Part shown: positions 32,911-43,380 of the stretch, one piece after another
Layout of the letters: the number at the start of each line of letters is the position of its first letter
Position numbering within the stretch: the first letter of the stretch is position 1
Assembly (NCBI GenBank): GCA_902779575.1
Contig: CACZBW010000003.1
Location: 124,001-188,000 of the forward strand
DNA: 64,000 bases
DNA from: an uncultured Lachnospiraceae bacterium
GTDB taxonomy: Bacteria; Bacillota; Clostridia; Lachnospirales; Lachnospiraceae
Direction of reading: 5' to 3'
The notes under the pieces: model-generated
Databases searched by the model: none
Seen by the model: the letters and a program-made list of their open reading frames with translations, nothing else
Told to the model about the DNA's origin: nothing
Position numbers and translations under genes: made by a program

Positions 32911-34503
32911 TCACGCAATACCCTTCCATAATATCTCATAGATCCGCTTCATATCAAGGCTCTCCCGAAGTCCCACAGCCAGTTTCACGTACTGCGCCTC
33001 TTTATAGGTCCGGTAATCAACCGTCCTCACATCCGACGGGCGGATCCCGCGCCTTTCGCAGAGAGCGGATACGATTGCCTCCCGGACCCCTGCCAGGTCA
33101 AACAATCCATGAATATAGCTGCCGCAGACGTCGCCGCAGACGCAGCCCCCGCTCCGGCTTTCGCCCGGACCATTCCCATGGCTCTCAGAAAACTGCAGGA
33201 AACTGTCTCCTCCCGTCCGCTCCGTCCTGCCCATATGGATCTCGTAACCCTCAAATTCTTTTCCTGCCAGGCCGCGGAAGAGGCCGCCTGTTTCCCCGAA
33301 ATATCCGTGAACCCTGCTTCTGGTTTTTGCTCCGGAAAAAACAGTGGAAAGCGGAAGAAGGCCGAGCCCGCGCATCTGTCCTCCGCTCTCCACGCCCAGA
33401 GGATCGCTCAGCGTCTGCCCGAGCATCTGGTAACCGCCGCACACCCCGAATACCGCGCTTCCGGCCGCGTGCGCCTTAAGAAGGGCGGCTTCCATGCCGC
33501 TCTCGCGCAGCCATCTCAGATCGCCCATGGTATTCTTGCTCCCGGGAAGGAAGATCAGGTCCGGGACGCCAAGCCTGGAGGGCCGGTCCACATAGCGCAA
33601 GGACACTCCCTCCACATATTCAAAAGGATTAAAATCCGTAAAATTCGAAATTTTCGGAAGACGGATCACGGCAAGGTCCAGGACAGGGACCTTCCCTTCC
33701 CCTGCTTCCGGGTCCTGCCGGACAGACTCTCCTCCTGCACAAGTGCCCGTGATCAGGGGCCTTTTCTCCGCTGCCGGCGCAAACCGCCCGCTCAGGCTGT
33801 CTTCATCCTCGAGATCCACGCTCAGATAGGGCGTGACTCCGACAACCGGGATTCCGGTCAGCTCTTCCAGCATTTCCACTCCCGGGTCCAGGATCGTCCG
33901 GTCTCCCCGGAACTTGTTGATGATCAGGCCTTTCACCAGAGCCCGCTCCTTTTTTTCAAGAAGCGCGACAGTGCCGTAGAGCTGGGCAAATACGCCTCCG
34001 CGGTCGATATCCCCCGCCAGCAGGACCGGCGCATGCGCAAGCTCCGCCATCCCCATATTGACGATGTCATCCTTTTTCAGGTTGATCTCCGCGGGGCTCC
34101 CTGCCCCTTCCAGAACGATAATGTCATATTCCTCATCAAGCGAACGGTAGGCGCGCATGATTTCCGGGATCAGTTTCTTCTTAAAGGAGAAATAGTCCCG
34201 GGCGGAATAATTCCCGAGCACTTCCCCGTTTACAATCACCTGGCTCCCGGTATCGTTCGTCGGCTTGAGCAGGATGGGATTCATCCGGACAGAAGGCGCG
34301 ATCCCGCAGGCCTCCGCCTGCATCACCTGAGCCCGCCCCATTTCAAGGCCTTCCTCCGTGATAAAGGAATTCAGGGCCATGTTCTGGGATTTAAAAGGAG
34401 CGACCTTATATCCGTCCTGCCGGAAGATCCTGCACAGGCCGGCAGCAAGCAGGCTTTTCCCTGCCCCGGACATGGTCCCCTGAATCATGATCGCCTTCGC
34501 CAC
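32911..34503 (-). CDS. cbiP: Cobyric acid synthase CbiP/CobQ
   Basis: This glutamine- and ATP-dependent enzyme amidates four side chains of adenosyl-cobyrinic a,c-diamide. The N-terminal P-loop-like part reads [16 protein letters not shown]. The glutaminase half has the nucleophilic cysteine in [12 protein letters not shown] and a late histidine in SYIHGLFD. The open frame starts at ATG 34584, overlapping the upstream stop. However, GTG 34503 has an AAAGGAG site six bases away and gives the exact family N-terminus, so it is preferred (530 residues). A hydrophilic insert ([19 protein letters not shown]) lies in the middle. Confidence 0.93.
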   Translation of the reverse strand: MAKAIMIQGTMSGAGKSLLAAGLCRIFRQDGYKVAPFKSQNMALNSFITEEGLEMGRAQVMQAEACGIAPSVRMNPILLKPTNDTGSQVIVNGEVLGNYSARDYFSFKKKLIPEIMRAYRSLDEEYDIIVLEGAGSPAEINLKKDDIVNMGMAELAHAPVLLAGDIDRGGVFAQLYGTVALLEKKERALVKGLIINKFRGDRTILDPGVEMLEELTGIPVVGVTPYLSVDLEDEDSLSGRFAPAAEKRPLITGTCAGGESVRQDPEAGEGKVPVLDLAVIRLPKISNFTDFNPFEYVEGVSLRYVDRPSRLGVPDLIFLPGSKNTMGDLRWLRESGMEAALLKAHAAGSAVFGVCGGYQMLGQTLSDPLGVESGGQMRGLGLLPLSTVFSGAKTRSRVHGYFGETGGLFRGLAGKEFEGYEIHMGRTERTGGDSFLQFSESHGNGPGESRSGGCVCGDVCGSYIHGLFDLAGVREAIVSALCERRGIRPSDVRTVDYRTYKEAQYVKLAVGLRESLDMKRIYEILWKGIA

Positions 34504-34583
34504 ACTGAACTCCTTTCCCTGTACCGGCTGCAGTGCCCCGTACTGACTTCTGTCCCCCGGAATCGTAAAGCTCTCCCTGCGCA

Positions 34584-35693
34584 TCAGCGAAATTGCCGCT
34601 CCTGCGCCCGGCCTTCTGCCGGCAGTTCGAAAGCGGAAGGCGTTTTATCTTCCCGGATTACTGCTTCCAGACAGGCGCAGAGCGCCTCGTTCTCCTCTCT
34701 TCTTTTCACCGCAATCCGGAAACAGCCCGGAGCAAGTCCTCTGCAGCTGCCGCAGTCGCGGATCAGGATGCCTTTTTCCGCACAGCGCTCCGCAAGGTCC
34801 TCCGGGCCTTCAAAAAACAGATAATTGGCCTGCGAGTCGTAAAGCAGAAATCCCATGGCCGACAGCTTTTCCCTGAGAAAAAGGCGCTCCGTACAGATCA
34901 GCTTCCCTGCCCTCTCCAGATAACCGCGCTCTTTCAGGGCTGCGATGCCCGCCAGCTGCGCAGGCAGCGATACATTCCAGGTCTGAAGGCCGGCCCGGAT
35001 TCTTAGCAGGAGTTCCCGGCAGGAACTGACGGCATAGCCGAGTCTCAGTCCTGCCATCGCATAGCTCTTGGTAAATGCCCTCAGGATCATCAGTTTCGGA
35101 TTCTCCGGAAGCTCTTTCAGAAGGGTCGCCTGAGCCGGGTCCTGAAGCAGGGCGTTGAAACACTCATCCAGAACGAGGAGCACTCCCTTTTCTCTGCAGT
35201 ATTCCGCAATCTTCCGCAGCAGCTCATGGTCTGTCAAAAGTCCGGTCGGATTGGCGGGATTGCAGAGAAATACCATATCGATATCCGGCGATATATAATC
35301 CAGAATATCTTCCCCGATCCGGAATCCCCTGCTTCTAAGGCAGCTGTAGTAGCGGATTTCCGCGCAGCCGGCGCTTTTAAGCGCCCGCTCATACTCTGAA
35401 AAGGCAGGCAGGGCGATCAGAGCCCGCCGCGGTTTCAAGGCCTGGGCGGATGCCATGATGAGTTCCGCCGCTCCGTTCCCGCAGAGAAAATACTCCTCCG
35501 GCAGCCTGCAGACTTCAGAAAGTGCCCTTTTCAGTTCCCTGCACTGCGCGTCCGGGTAGCGGTCAGCCAGTTCCGACGCCTGCCGGACGGCGGCCTTCAC
35601 GGAATCCGGCATACCGAGGGGATTGAGATTTGCTGAGAAATCCAGCCGGTAATCCCCTGTGTAGATCTCTCCGCCATGCTCCTGGTACAGCAT
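34584..35693 (-). CDS. cobD: Threonine-phosphate decarboxylase CobD-type aminotransferase
   Basis: This 369-residue PLP enzyme resembles histidinol-phosphate aminotransferase. It starts with [20 protein letters not shown], the sequence style of CobD enzymes, which decarboxylate L-threonine phosphate to the aminopropanol linker. The PLP lysine lies in [16 protein letters not shown], and [10 protein letters not shown] is also visible. ATG 35693 has GGGAGGAGG upstream; the longer frame from 35735 lacks family support. It sits between cbiB and cbiP, the genes that use or precede its product, which fits linker attachment. Confidence 0.92.
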   Translation of the reverse strand: MLYQEHGGEIYTGDYRLDFSANLNPLGMPDSVKAAVRQASELADRYPDAQCRELKRALSEVCRLPEEYFLCGNGAAELIMASAQALKPRRALIALPAFSEYERALKSAGCAEIRYYSCLRSRGFRIGEDILDYISPDIDMVFLCNPANPTGLLTDHELLRKIAEYCREKGVLLVLDECFNALLQDPAQATLLKELPENPKLMILRAFTKSYAMAGLRLGYAVSSCRELLLRIRAGLQTWNVSLPAQLAGIAALKERGYLERAGKLICTERLFLREKLSAMGFLLYDSQANYLFFEGPEDLAERCAEKGILIRDCGSCRGLAPGCFRIAVKRREENEALCACLEAVIREDKTPSAFELPAEGRAQERQFR

Positions 35694-35724
35694 CCGCAGC
35701 CTCCTCCCGAATGTCTTTCTCCGG

Positions 35725-36699
35725 TCAGTACACAAGCCCGCGCAGAACGCCCATCAGCAGCAGTCCCAGCACGGAAGCAGTAAGCATCAGCCTGTTCGCG
35801 CGGGGAATATCCTCAGGAGCAATCCGGCGGATATCGTCCCCGATGGTCTTTTTCTTTGTAAGCTTCCCAAAATAAAAAGCATCTCCCGCCAGCTGCAGGT
35901 TCAGGGCGCCCGCCATGACGGATTCCGTCTGCGCGGAATTCGGACTTGCATGATTTCTCCGGTCTCTTCTCCAGATCCGGTACGCCCCCCGCGCATCCAC
36001 CTTCAGCAGAGCGCCGGCGGCAATCATAAGGAGGGCGCTGAGCCTGGAGGGCAGGTAATTCAGGATATCATCCAGCCGTGCCGCAGCCGTCCCGAAGAAA
36101 CGGTAGCGCTCATTCTTATAGCCAACCATGGAATCCATGGTATTCACCGCCTTGTAGATCCAGCCGGCGGCCGGTCCTCCGATCATCAGGTAAAACATGG
36201 GGGCAATGACCCCGTCCGAAGTATTTTCCGCGATGGTCTCCACCGCTGCCTTCGTAACTCCGGCCTCATCCAGATGAGCCGTATCGCGCCCCACTATCAT
36301 CGAGACCGCCCTTCTCGCCCCGGGCAGGTCTTTTTCTTTCAGCCTGTCGTATACCTTCATGGACTCATCCCGCAGGGATCTTGCCGCGAAAAGCCAGTAA
36401 TTCAGGAGAACGGATACCAGAAAATACGCAGCGTTTCCGCCTTTTGCGGCAAAAAACAAAAGCCCGTAAACGGCAAGGCCGGTGAATGCCGCTGTGCAGA
36501 CGGCCAGACATGCGCCGGCCGCGCGCTCCCCCTTTTTTCCGCCAGGAAAGAGCTTCCTCAGCAGCTGCTCAAGACCGGTAATCAGAAGGCCGATCAGCCG
36601 GACCGGATGATACAGCCAGTGCGGATCTCCCGCCAGCAGATCAAGGGCGAATCCCGCCAGAACCGCATACAGTGTATAATCCGCTCTTCCTCCGGACAC
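35725..36699 (-). CDS. cbiB: Adenosylcobinamide-phosphate synthase CbiB
   Basis: The 324-residue membrane enzyme attaches aminopropanol (or its phosphate) to adenosylcobyric acid. Visible family blocks are LDLLAGDPHWLYHPVRLIG near the start, GRDTAHLDEAGVTKAAVETI, AENTSDGVIAPMFYL and NAQTESVMAGAL-like SPNSAQTESVMAGALNL. About five membrane helices are present. The start is GTG with an AAGGAG site nine bases upstream. It lies between cbiA and cobD in the operon. Confidence 0.94.
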   Translation of the reverse strand: MSGGRADYTLYAVLAGFALDLLAGDPHWLYHPVRLIGLLITGLEQLLRKLFPGGKKGERAAGACLAVCTAAFTGLAVYGLLFFAAKGGNAAYFLVSVLLNYWLFAARSLRDESMKVYDRLKEKDLPGARRAVSMIVGRDTAHLDEAGVTKAAVETIAENTSDGVIAPMFYLMIGGPAAGWIYKAVNTMDSMVGYKNERYRFFGTAAARLDDILNYLPSRLSALLMIAAGALLKVDARGAYRIWRRDRRNHASPNSAQTESVMAGALNLQLAGDAFYFGKLTKKKTIGDDIRRIAPEDIPRANRLMLTASVLGLLLMGVLRGLVY

Positions 36700-36757
36700 G
36701 GTCTTTTCTCCTTCCCGTTTCTGACAGAATCCGGCAAACCGGCAGAATCCATTCCTC

Positions 36758-38473
36758 TCAGAATTCCAGACGGTTCGCTGCTTCCCTCAATTTTCTGAAA
36801 TCAAGACAGGCCCTGAGAAAACGTTCCGGAAGCTTCGGATTGGAATAATAGTACAGATGCGGGAATCCCGCAAACAGATTATCTTTCAGCTGCATGCAGG
36901 CCCAGCTCCGGTTTTTCCATTTTCTGGACGCCGTGCAGGCGGATCCGTTATCTGTCGTATCATAGTAATGAAATTCATGGCCCCGTATCTCGCCAAGCCC
37001 CTCCAGGCGCAGCCACTGCTCCAGGGTTCTCGGAGCGGGATCAGGCCGGTAAAGATCCCTTTCACAGATCCGGTCCGGTTCCGGAGTCCGGTAAAAAGGC
37101 CTGCCCGAATCCCGCTTCTGCCCGGAAACGCACTCCTTTCTCAGGCTCAGGGACAGGTAGCCGAACCGGATCAGTCTCCCAGTCCGGAAGGCTCTTCCGT
37201 GCAGCACGCCTGCCGCCGGAAATACACGCCCGTTCTCATCCTCCAGCTCCTCCATGAGATACATGAAACCGCCGCATTCCGCCATCGTCGGAAGTCCCCC
37301 GCGCACAGCTGCGGACAGTTCGCGGAGCATGTCCGGATTCGCTGCCAGTTTTTCCGCATACAACTCCGGATATCCCCCGTAAAGAAGCAGGCCTTCCGAA
37401 CCGGGAGGCAGGCCTCTGTCCGAAAGCGGGCTGAAAGGCACAAGCTCGGCTCCCATCTCTTCCAGCAGTGCCAGATTCTCTGCGTAGGCAAAACAGAAGG
37501 CTTCGTCCTGCGCCAGCGCAATCCGGATCTTCTTCCCTGAATTCGTGCTTCCGGCCGGCTGCTTTCGCTGCAGACATGGGTTCGCAGTTTCCGGGAGCAG
37601 ATCTTTTTCCCGGACGCAGCCTTCTTCTTTCTGTCCGCAAAGCGCTTCCCCGGATGGCCGGCAGTCCCCTTCCGCCTCCCGCGCCAAAGCGTACAGACCG
37701 TCCAGATCAACGGTCTTTTCCAGCTGCGCGGCAAAGCTGCCGAGCTTCTCCTTCAGCCCCTCCAGCTCATCCGGCATGATCAGGCCAAGATGACGGCTTT
37801 TCAGTTCCAGCGCCTCCAGCTTCGGCACGTAACCGAAGACCCGGATCTGCTTTGCCGATCCGGCCCCCGGATCAGCAGGGTCCCCGTTTCCGGCCTCTGC
37901 GCTCCCGTCCTTCTGTCCGCTTCCGTCCGGAGTTCTTTCATTGAGTTCTCTCTCAATCGCTTCCTTCAGTACCGGATACAGCATCGGGCTTACGCGGTTC
38001 AGAATCACGCCTCTGATCCGGCTTGGCTTCCGGAAATCGGCAAACCCCCGCAGCGTAGCCGCGGCGGACAGACTCATTCCTTTCGCATCCACGATCAGAA
38101 CGACGGGAGTTTTCGTCACCCGGGCCAGATCGTAGCTGCTGGCCGTATCGCTGCTCCCGCCCAGACCGTCATAATAGCCCATCACGCCTTCCAGGATCGA
38201 CAGGTCGCTGCCTGCTGCATATCGGCGCAGCAGATATCCTGTCGTCTCCTCATCGGTAAAAAACGTGTCCAGATTCGCCGAAGCGCTGCCGAGCACTTTC
38301 CTGTGAAACATGGGGTCGATGTAATCCGGCCCGCATTTGAAGGACGACAGTTTCAGTCCCCGCCTGCTGAACGCCTCCAGAAGCCCGCAGCTGATCAGGG
38401 TCTTGCCGCTTCCGCTGGAGGGAGCCGCAATCATAAGCCTCGGATAATCTGTCTTTCTTTGTCCCTGATCCAT
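36758..38473 (-). CDS. cbiA: Cobyrinate a,c-diamide synthase CbiA
   Basis: CbiA amidates the a and c side chains of cobyrinate using glutamine and ATP. The P-loop MIAAPSSGSGKT, the CGPDYIDPMFH block and the glutaminase cysteine in MAECGGFMYL are present. At 571 residues it is about 110 longer than common homologues. Hydrophilic inserts rich in G, S, E and K appear after ELNERTPD, after EGDCRPSGEAL and near the C-terminus. ATG 38473 has a GGAGGGG site; the extra upstream frame to 38542 has no family likeness. It lies between the CbiJET fusion and cbiB. Confidence 0.93.
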   Translation of the reverse strand: MDQGQRKTDYPRLMIAAPSSGSGKTLISCGLLEAFSRRGLKLSSFKCGPDYIDPMFHRKVLGSASANLDTFFTDEETTGYLLRRYAAGSDLSILEGVMGYYDGLGGSSDTASSYDLARVTKTPVVLIVDAKGMSLSAAATLRGFADFRKPSRIRGVILNRVSPMLYPVLKEAIERELNERTPDGSGQKDGSAEAGNGDPADPGAGSAKQIRVFGYVPKLEALELKSRHLGLIMPDELEGLKEKLGSFAAQLEKTVDLDGLYALAREAEGDCRPSGEALCGQKEEGCVREKDLLPETANPCLQRKQPAGSTNSGKKIRIALAQDEAFCFAYAENLALLEEMGAELVPFSPLSDRGLPPGSEGLLLYGGYPELYAEKLAANPDMLRELSAAVRGGLPTMAECGGFMYLMEELEDENGRVFPAAGVLHGRAFRTGRLIRFGYLSLSLRKECVSGQKRDSGRPFYRTPEPDRICERDLYRPDPAPRTLEQWLRLEGLGEIRGHEFHYYDTTDNGSACTASRKWKNRSWACMQLKDNLFAGFPHLYYYSNPKLPERFLRACLDFRKLREAANRLEF

Positions 38474-38599
38474 TCTCTCCCCTCCAGGACCCGGCACTGC
38501 CGCTGTATGCTTCCCGCTGCAGCGTTTGCCGGTCCCGAACATTTTAAGCCCGGACAGGCAGATTCTTCTTCCTTCCGGAGCGGAATACGCACCTTTGTT

Positions 38600-40729
38600 T
38601 TATACCCTGCCTTCGGCGGCGATCAGATAAACCGGATTCTGCCCTGTCATCAGATGACTGTTCCCTGCTTTTTTTGCCCTGGCAGCTGTAACCGACACAA
38701 TCTCCGGCTCTTCGAAGGGCATTGCGGAAAGACAGCGCAGGGCCTCCGAGAGAGTCTCCAGCGTGACCGCGCTGATTACAAGACGCAGCTGCGGGTTTTT
38801 CCGGTAAAGGGCTTTAAGAATCTCCTTCAGATTCCCGCTGCTCCCCCCGATAAAGGCCCGGTCGGGAACCGGGAGTTCTTCGAAGGCTTCCGGCGCCATC
38901 CCTCTGATCACGGTCAGATTGGAGGCCCCAAGGGCACACTGGTTCTTCCGGATCAGATCCGCCGCATCCTCCCTGCACTCTATGGCGTACACATGACCTC
39001 CGGCCGCCTGTAAGGCGCACTCAACGGACACAGATCCGGTTCCGGCTCCGACGTCATAGATGATACTGTCCTTTTCCAGCTGCAGAAAAGACAGGACCAG
39101 CGCCCGGATTTCGCGTTTCGTCATCGGAACCGTCTTCCCGTTTTCCGCCGTGCCGTTCCCGGCAATGATCCGTGAAAAACGCTCATCACCAAGTCCCGCG
39201 CTCACCGTCCGGTCAGGCGCGGGATTCGTAATCAGCACCGCCGTAAGGTCATCAACTTCCGCCGGAGCTGTTTCCGCCTGCCCTGAAATCTGTACGGAGC
39301 TCCCTGAAAGAAATTCTTCCGGCCTGCCCCGCAGAATCCGCTCCTGAGGGGAGGACAGACTGCAGCCTGCTTCCAGCAGGACATGCCCGAGTTCAAAACG
39401 GATCAGGTCCCTGCACAGATCCTCAAAACTGCTTTTTCCGCCTGTCAGGACAAATACTTTTCTGTTTGTCCGGACCGCTCCGATCACGTTCTGGCTGCAT
39501 CCGTGCAGGCTGGTCAGCACAGCGTCCTCCCAGCCGGTCTTCAGAACTGCGCAAAGAGCCGACACAGAAGAAATACCGGGAAGAACCCGCACGTCCTCTG
39601 AGGCAAATGTCTTCATCAGCTGCCTGGCTCCGCTGTAAAAACCGATGTCGCCGGACAGCAGCACAGTAACCTTTTCAAATTCGGGATGTTCTTTTACAAA
39701 AGCGGAAATCCGGTCCGCGCGGTATTCGCAGAATGCCGGTTTCCCCGCATCCCTTGGGGAAAGGCAGGAGAAAGCTGCTTTCAGCATCCGTTCTGCCCCG
39801 ATCAGGACGTCCGCCTGATGCAAAGCATCCAGTACATCCTGCGTCATCCCGGAGGGACTCCCCATACCGATCCCGGCAAGGGTGATCCTCCTGCGCACCG
39901 TAAATGGAAGTTCTTCTGCAAGAATCCTGCGCAGCTCAGGCAGATCCGCCGCAGACTGCATTGTTCCTGGCAGTCCCATTTCTCCCTGTCCGGGGAAATC
40001 CGTCTTCTCCTGCCTGCCGTCCCCCGGTCTCTCCACTACGATCAGTTTTACTCCCGTATTCCGGGCGGCGGCAAGTTTTTCCTGAAATCCCCCTTCTTTT
40101 CCGGACTCTTTGGTGACCATATAAGAAGCGTGTATCTCCCTAAGCAGCGCCTCGTTCATTTCCCTGCTGAAGGGTCCCTGCATGCAGATCAGATTTTTCC
40201 CTGAAAAGCCAAGCCCCACTGCTTTATTTACAGATTCCGGTACCGAGAGGACTCTGGCTGTGACCCTTCTTTTATAGTCCTTCAGCTTCGTATATGTTTC
40301 CAGATCCCTGCTTCCTGTGGCAGCCAGGACAGCTCCCTCTGTCCCCTGCAGATAATCGACAGCCTTCTCCAGAGACGGAACTTTCACGCAGTCCTCCGTG
40401 ATCTCCCCGGAAGCTCTCTGCAGGCGGATATACCTGCAGCCGCATCTTTTACAGGCCTTTGCGATATTCTCTGATGCCAGGGCCGCGTAAGGGTGCGTTG
40501 CATCTACAACTATCGATATATTCTCCTGCTCCATAAGAGCCTGCATCTCATCTTCCGCAAGACGCCCCGCCCGGATCCTGATATGGCTGAAGCCGCCCTG
40601 CTCAAGCAGGCTTCCGCCGTAATCCGTAGCGGTACAGACCAGGGCAGGGACTTCCTGGCGGTCAAGATACTCCGCCAGCTCCCTTCCCTCCGTTGTCCCC
40701 GCAAATATCAGAATTCTCTTTTCCGTCAA
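38600..40729 (-). CDS. CbiJ-CbiE-CbiT fusion: three corrin-ring enzymes in one chain
   Basis: The 709-residue protein joins three steps. Residues 1-250 are cobalt-precorrin-6A reductase (ILIFAGTTEGRELAEYL, ATGSRDLETYTKL). About 280-480 are CbiE, the C5 methyltransferase (LAGIGMGSPSGMTQDVLDA, VLLSGDIGFYSGA, LPGISSVSAL). About 520-700 are CbiT, the C15 methylating and C12 decarboxylating unit (IYDVGAGTGSVSVECA, RAFIGGSSGNLKEIL). CbiE-CbiT fusions (CobL) are common; adding CbiJ in front is less so. The start is TTG with GGGGGT nearby. It overlaps the end of cbiH by 68 bases in another frame, a long overlap that suggests coupled translation. Linkers are rich in D, G, E and Q. Confidence 0.92.
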   Translation of the reverse strand: MTEKRILIFAGTTEGRELAEYLDRQEVPALVCTATDYGGSLLEQGGFSHIRIRAGRLAEDEMQALMEQENISIVVDATHPYAALASENIAKACKRCGCRYIRLQRASGEITEDCVKVPSLEKAVDYLQGTEGAVLAATGSRDLETYTKLKDYKRRVTARVLSVPESVNKAVGLGFSGKNLICMQGPFSREMNEALLREIHASYMVTKESGKEGGFQEKLAAARNTGVKLIVVERPGDGRQEKTDFPGQGEMGLPGTMQSAADLPELRRILAEELPFTVRRRITLAGIGMGSPSGMTQDVLDALHQADVLIGAERMLKAAFSCLSPRDAGKPAFCEYRADRISAFVKEHPEFEKVTVLLSGDIGFYSGARQLMKTFASEDVRVLPGISSVSALCAVLKTGWEDAVLTSLHGCSQNVIGAVRTNRKVFVLTGGKSSFEDLCRDLIRFELGHVLLEAGCSLSSPQERILRGRPEEFLSGSSVQISGQAETAPAEVDDLTAVLITNPAPDRTVSAGLGDERFSRIIAGNGTAENGKTVPMTKREIRALVLSFLQLEKDSIIYDVGAGTGSVSVECALQAAGGHVYAIECREDAADLIRKNQCALGASNLTVIRGMAPEAFEELPVPDRAFIGGSSGNLKEILKALYRKNPQLRLVISAVTLETLSEALRCLSAMPFEEPEIVSVTAARAKKAGNSHLMTGQNPVYLIAAEGRV

Positions 40730-41465
40730 ATCTGTACCCCCGCTCTGTCACCAGTTTTCCGCCGACGGTCTTTGTTCGTTCATTCCCGACATAGACCGTC
40801 GTGAACATATCCGTCTCCGCTTCCCGAAGCTCTTTCAGTGTCAGGATCCGGAATGCTTCCCCCTCTCTCCCGATCCGGGAGACGCAGCCGCACATGGTTT
40901 CAGGGCTGCGGAAACGCAGGATCAGATCACACGCCTTCTGAAGATAATCCGCCCGCTTCCTGCTGGACGGATTGTAAAAAACAATCACAAACCCGCTTCC
41001 CGCCGCGGCAAGGATTCTCTTCTCAATCAGATGCAGCGGCGTCAGGAGATCGCTGAGAGAAATCAGGCAGAAATCATGCATGAGGGGCGCTCCCAGCAGA
41101 GCCGCTCCTGACAGGGCTGATGTCACGCCGGGAACAATTTCAACCCGGATCCCGGGCCACAGGGCTCCCAGCTCCAGCACGGGACCGGCCATACCGTATA
41201 CCCCCGCATCCCCGGAACAGACCATGGCCACTTTTTTCCCGGCGGAAGCTTCCCGGAAAGCGATTCTGCACCGTTCAAGCTCCCCGCGCATCGGGGTTGT
41301 GAGAAATTCCTTTCCGGGATAAATGCTCCGGACCAGGTCTGCGTATACTGTATATCCGATAATCGTATCGCACTGTTCCAGGATCCGGTCTGCCCGGATC
41401 GTCATGTCCTCATAGGAGCCCGGGCCGATACCGACCACCCAGAGTCTGCCTTCCTGTTCCGCCAT
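40662..41465 (-). CDS. cbiH: Cobalt-precorrin-3 C17-methyltransferase CbiH
   Basis: CbiH methylates C17 and contracts the ring. The 267-residue protein has the tetrapyrrole methylase start VVGIGPGSYEDMTIRAD, the VCSGDAGVYGMAGP block and PGVTSALSGAALLGAPLMHD. The C-terminus keeps the CbiH-specific FYNPSSRKRADYLQKA. GGAGGG lies upstream of the ATG. Its last 23 codons overlap the start of the CbiJET gene. It sits 21 bases behind cbiG. Confidence 0.95.
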   Translation of the reverse strand: MAEQEGRLWVVGIGPGSYEDMTIRADRILEQCDTIIGYTVYADLVRSIYPGKEFLTTPMRGELERCRIAFREASAGKKVAMVCSGDAGVYGMAGPVLELGALWPGIRVEIVPGVTSALSGAALLGAPLMHDFCLISLSDLLTPLHLIEKRILAAAGSGFVIVFYNPSSRKRADYLQKACDLILRFRSPETMCGCVSRIGREGEAFRILTLKELREAETDMFTTVYVGNERTKTVGGKLVTERGYRFDGKENSDICGDNGGKGAGGVS

Positions 41466-41486
41466 CGCTTCCCTCCATGCCGCTGT

Positions 41487-42590
41487 TTAAAAACAAAGCC
41501 GGATCCTCTCTGCAGCCAGGGCCGCCGTCATTCCGTTCTGCGCGATCTTTGGCAGAATCAGCTTCCCGGGCTCATTTTCCGTCATGGCCCCCAGAACGGC
41601 GCTTCTCTCGCAGACATTATCAACCCCGACCATCGATTCGACAAATGTCGATGCGCTGAAGTGTCCGGGAACCCGGGTCAGCTGCTGAACGGTGTAAGTC
41701 TCATAGGGCAGTCTGTATTTTTCTGCAAAGAGAACGACAGCCTCTTCATTTTCCTTCAGGTCGATGCTGCAGATCTTTTTTACAGAATGAACAGAAACGT
41801 CAGAGGCATCCAGAACCTGAAGCAGAAAGGTCTCCAGTTCCTCCGGCGTTTTTCCTTTCCTGCATCCGACTCCGAGAACTGTACAGCAGGGAACCAGGGC
41901 AAGCGTTTTTTCAAAATACCGTGCCCGCTCATTCAGGGATATATTGATCCCCAGAATCGGCCGTTCCAGCATCTCATCCGCTTTATAGGGAAGCGCATTC
42001 TTCTCCAGAGGGCTCAGTTCCGGCGGAATCATTCCTTCCGGTACAAACTCTTCCGCGCAGCGCAGTCCCACCGGCCTTCCGGCAAGCACCGCCGCAGAAA
42101 TCTCCCTGGCCAGCTCCATGCTCCCGATGAAGAGCTTATTCTCCCTCGCGAAGACATCCACCGCGAAGCGTTCATTCAGGTCTGTCGCCGTAGTGATAAC
42201 CGGCTGCGCGCTGATTCCCGCCGCGATTTCCCGGGCAAGGGCATTGGCTCCTCCGAGATGTCCTGAAACCAGAGAGATCACCCAGCTTCCCGTCTCGTCA
42301 ATCACCAGTACCGCCGGATCTTCCGCCTTCGAAACCAGGAAAGGAGCGATGGACCGGACCGCGATCCCGCAGGCGCCGACAAACAGAATGGCGTCACTGT
42401 CCAGAAAGCGCTGTCTGGTCCATTCCTTCAGCGAATCATCAATGTAGAATAAACCGTCCGCTGAGGCAGTTTCTCGTCTTTTTGTAAAGAGAGTGAATCT
42501 GTTTGTCTCATATTTCCCGAGTACTGCGCGGATCCTCTCCGCTGTAGCCGCACCGCGGTCCGTAAAGCACACACATGCTGTCCTCATCAT
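41487..42590 (-). CDS. cbiG: Cobalt-precorrin-5A hydrolase CbiG
   Basis: CbiG opens the lactone ring of cobalt-precorrin-5A and releases the C20 fragment as acetaldehyde; it marks the anaerobic, early-cobalt route. The 367-residue protein has the N-terminal CbiG fold (AILFVGACGIAVRSIAPFL, VLVIDETGSWVISLVSGHLG) and the C-terminal domain (VLGVGCRKGKTPEELE). Its ATG overlaps the stop of cbiF by four bases. Confidence 0.95.
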   Translation of the reverse strand: MMRTACVCFTDRGAATAERIRAVLGKYETNRFTLFTKRRETASADGLFYIDDSLKEWTRQRFLDSDAILFVGACGIAVRSIAPFLVSKAEDPAVLVIDETGSWVISLVSGHLGGANALAREIAAGISAQPVITTATDLNERFAVDVFARENKLFIGSMELAREISAAVLAGRPVGLRCAEEFVPEGMIPPELSPLEKNALPYKADEMLERPILGINISLNERARYFEKTLALVPCCTVLGVGCRKGKTPEELETFLLQVLDASDVSVHSVKKICSIDLKENEEAVVLFAEKYRLPYETYTVQQLTRVPGHFSASTFVESMVGVDNVCERSAVLGAMTENEPGKLILPKIAQNGMTAALAAERIRLCF

Positions 42591-43357
42591 CCCTCTCTGT
42601 TCTCCTCTCCTTTCCGGTATCCGGTCGAAAATGCGGGATCATAAAGCCGGGATCTTCCGCCGCCGGTACGCCCGGCAGCTTCCCCTACGATCAGCAGCGC
42701 CGTCTTTGTAATCCCATGCCTCTCACAGGTTTCCGCCAGAGTGGCGACCGTACAGGTATAGGCTTCCTCATCGGGCCAGCTTGCTCTTCTGACTACTGCG
42801 GCCGGCGTATCCGGCTGGTATCCGCCCTCCAGCAGGTCCCGGCAGACGCTGCGCACCAGCCCCGCGGACAGAAACAGTACCATTGTCGCTTTATGGGCGG
42901 CAAAACTGCGGATGCTCTCCCGCTCCGGAACCCCGGTACGTCCCGCCGCGCGTGTGAGAATCACGCTCTGCGTTATACCCGGCAGGGTATATTCCAGATT
43001 CAGGGCAGCCGCCGCCCCGCAGAAAGAACTGACTCCCGGTATATAGTCATAGGAAATCCCCATACGGTCAAGCGCGTCCATCTGCTCCCGAATCGCTCCG
43101 TAGATGCAGGGATCTCCGGTATGCAGCCGGACAGTCGTTTTCCCTTCCCGCTCGCTATTCTCCATCAGATCCAGCACCTGCTCCAGGGTCATCCGGGAAC
43201 TGTCATAGACCGCGCAGCTCTCTTTTTTCTCTGAAAACAGGTCCGGATTCACCAGGGAACCCGCATAGATGATCAGATCCGCTTCCCTGATCAGTCTGGC
43301 GCCCCGCACAGTGATCAGGTCCTCCGCTCCCGGTCCCGCCCCCACAAAATGTACCAT
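42587..43357 (-). CDS. cbiF: Cobalt-precorrin-4 C11-methyltransferase CbiF
   Basis: CbiF transfers a methyl group from SAM to C11. The 256-residue protein starts MVHFVGAGPGAEDLITVRGA and has LHTGDPCIYGAIREQM and PGVSSFCGAAAALNLEYTLP, all typical. The open frame extends to 43423, but ATG 43357 matches the family start and has an AAGGA site. It overlaps cbiG by four bases and lies 23 bases after cbiD. Confidence 0.95.
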   Translation of the reverse strand: MVHFVGAGPGAEDLITVRGARLIREADLIIYAGSLVNPDLFSEKKESCAVYDSSRMTLEQVLDLMENSEREGKTTVRLHTGDPCIYGAIREQMDALDRMGISYDYIPGVSSFCGAAAALNLEYTLPGITQSVILTRAAGRTGVPERESIRSFAAHKATMVLFLSAGLVRSVCRDLLEGGYQPDTPAAVVRRASWPDEEAYTCTVATLAETCERHGITKTALLIVGEAAGRTGGGRSRLYDPAFSTGYRKGEENREG

Positions 43358-43380
43358 CGTTTTTCCTTTTCCTTCTGTCT

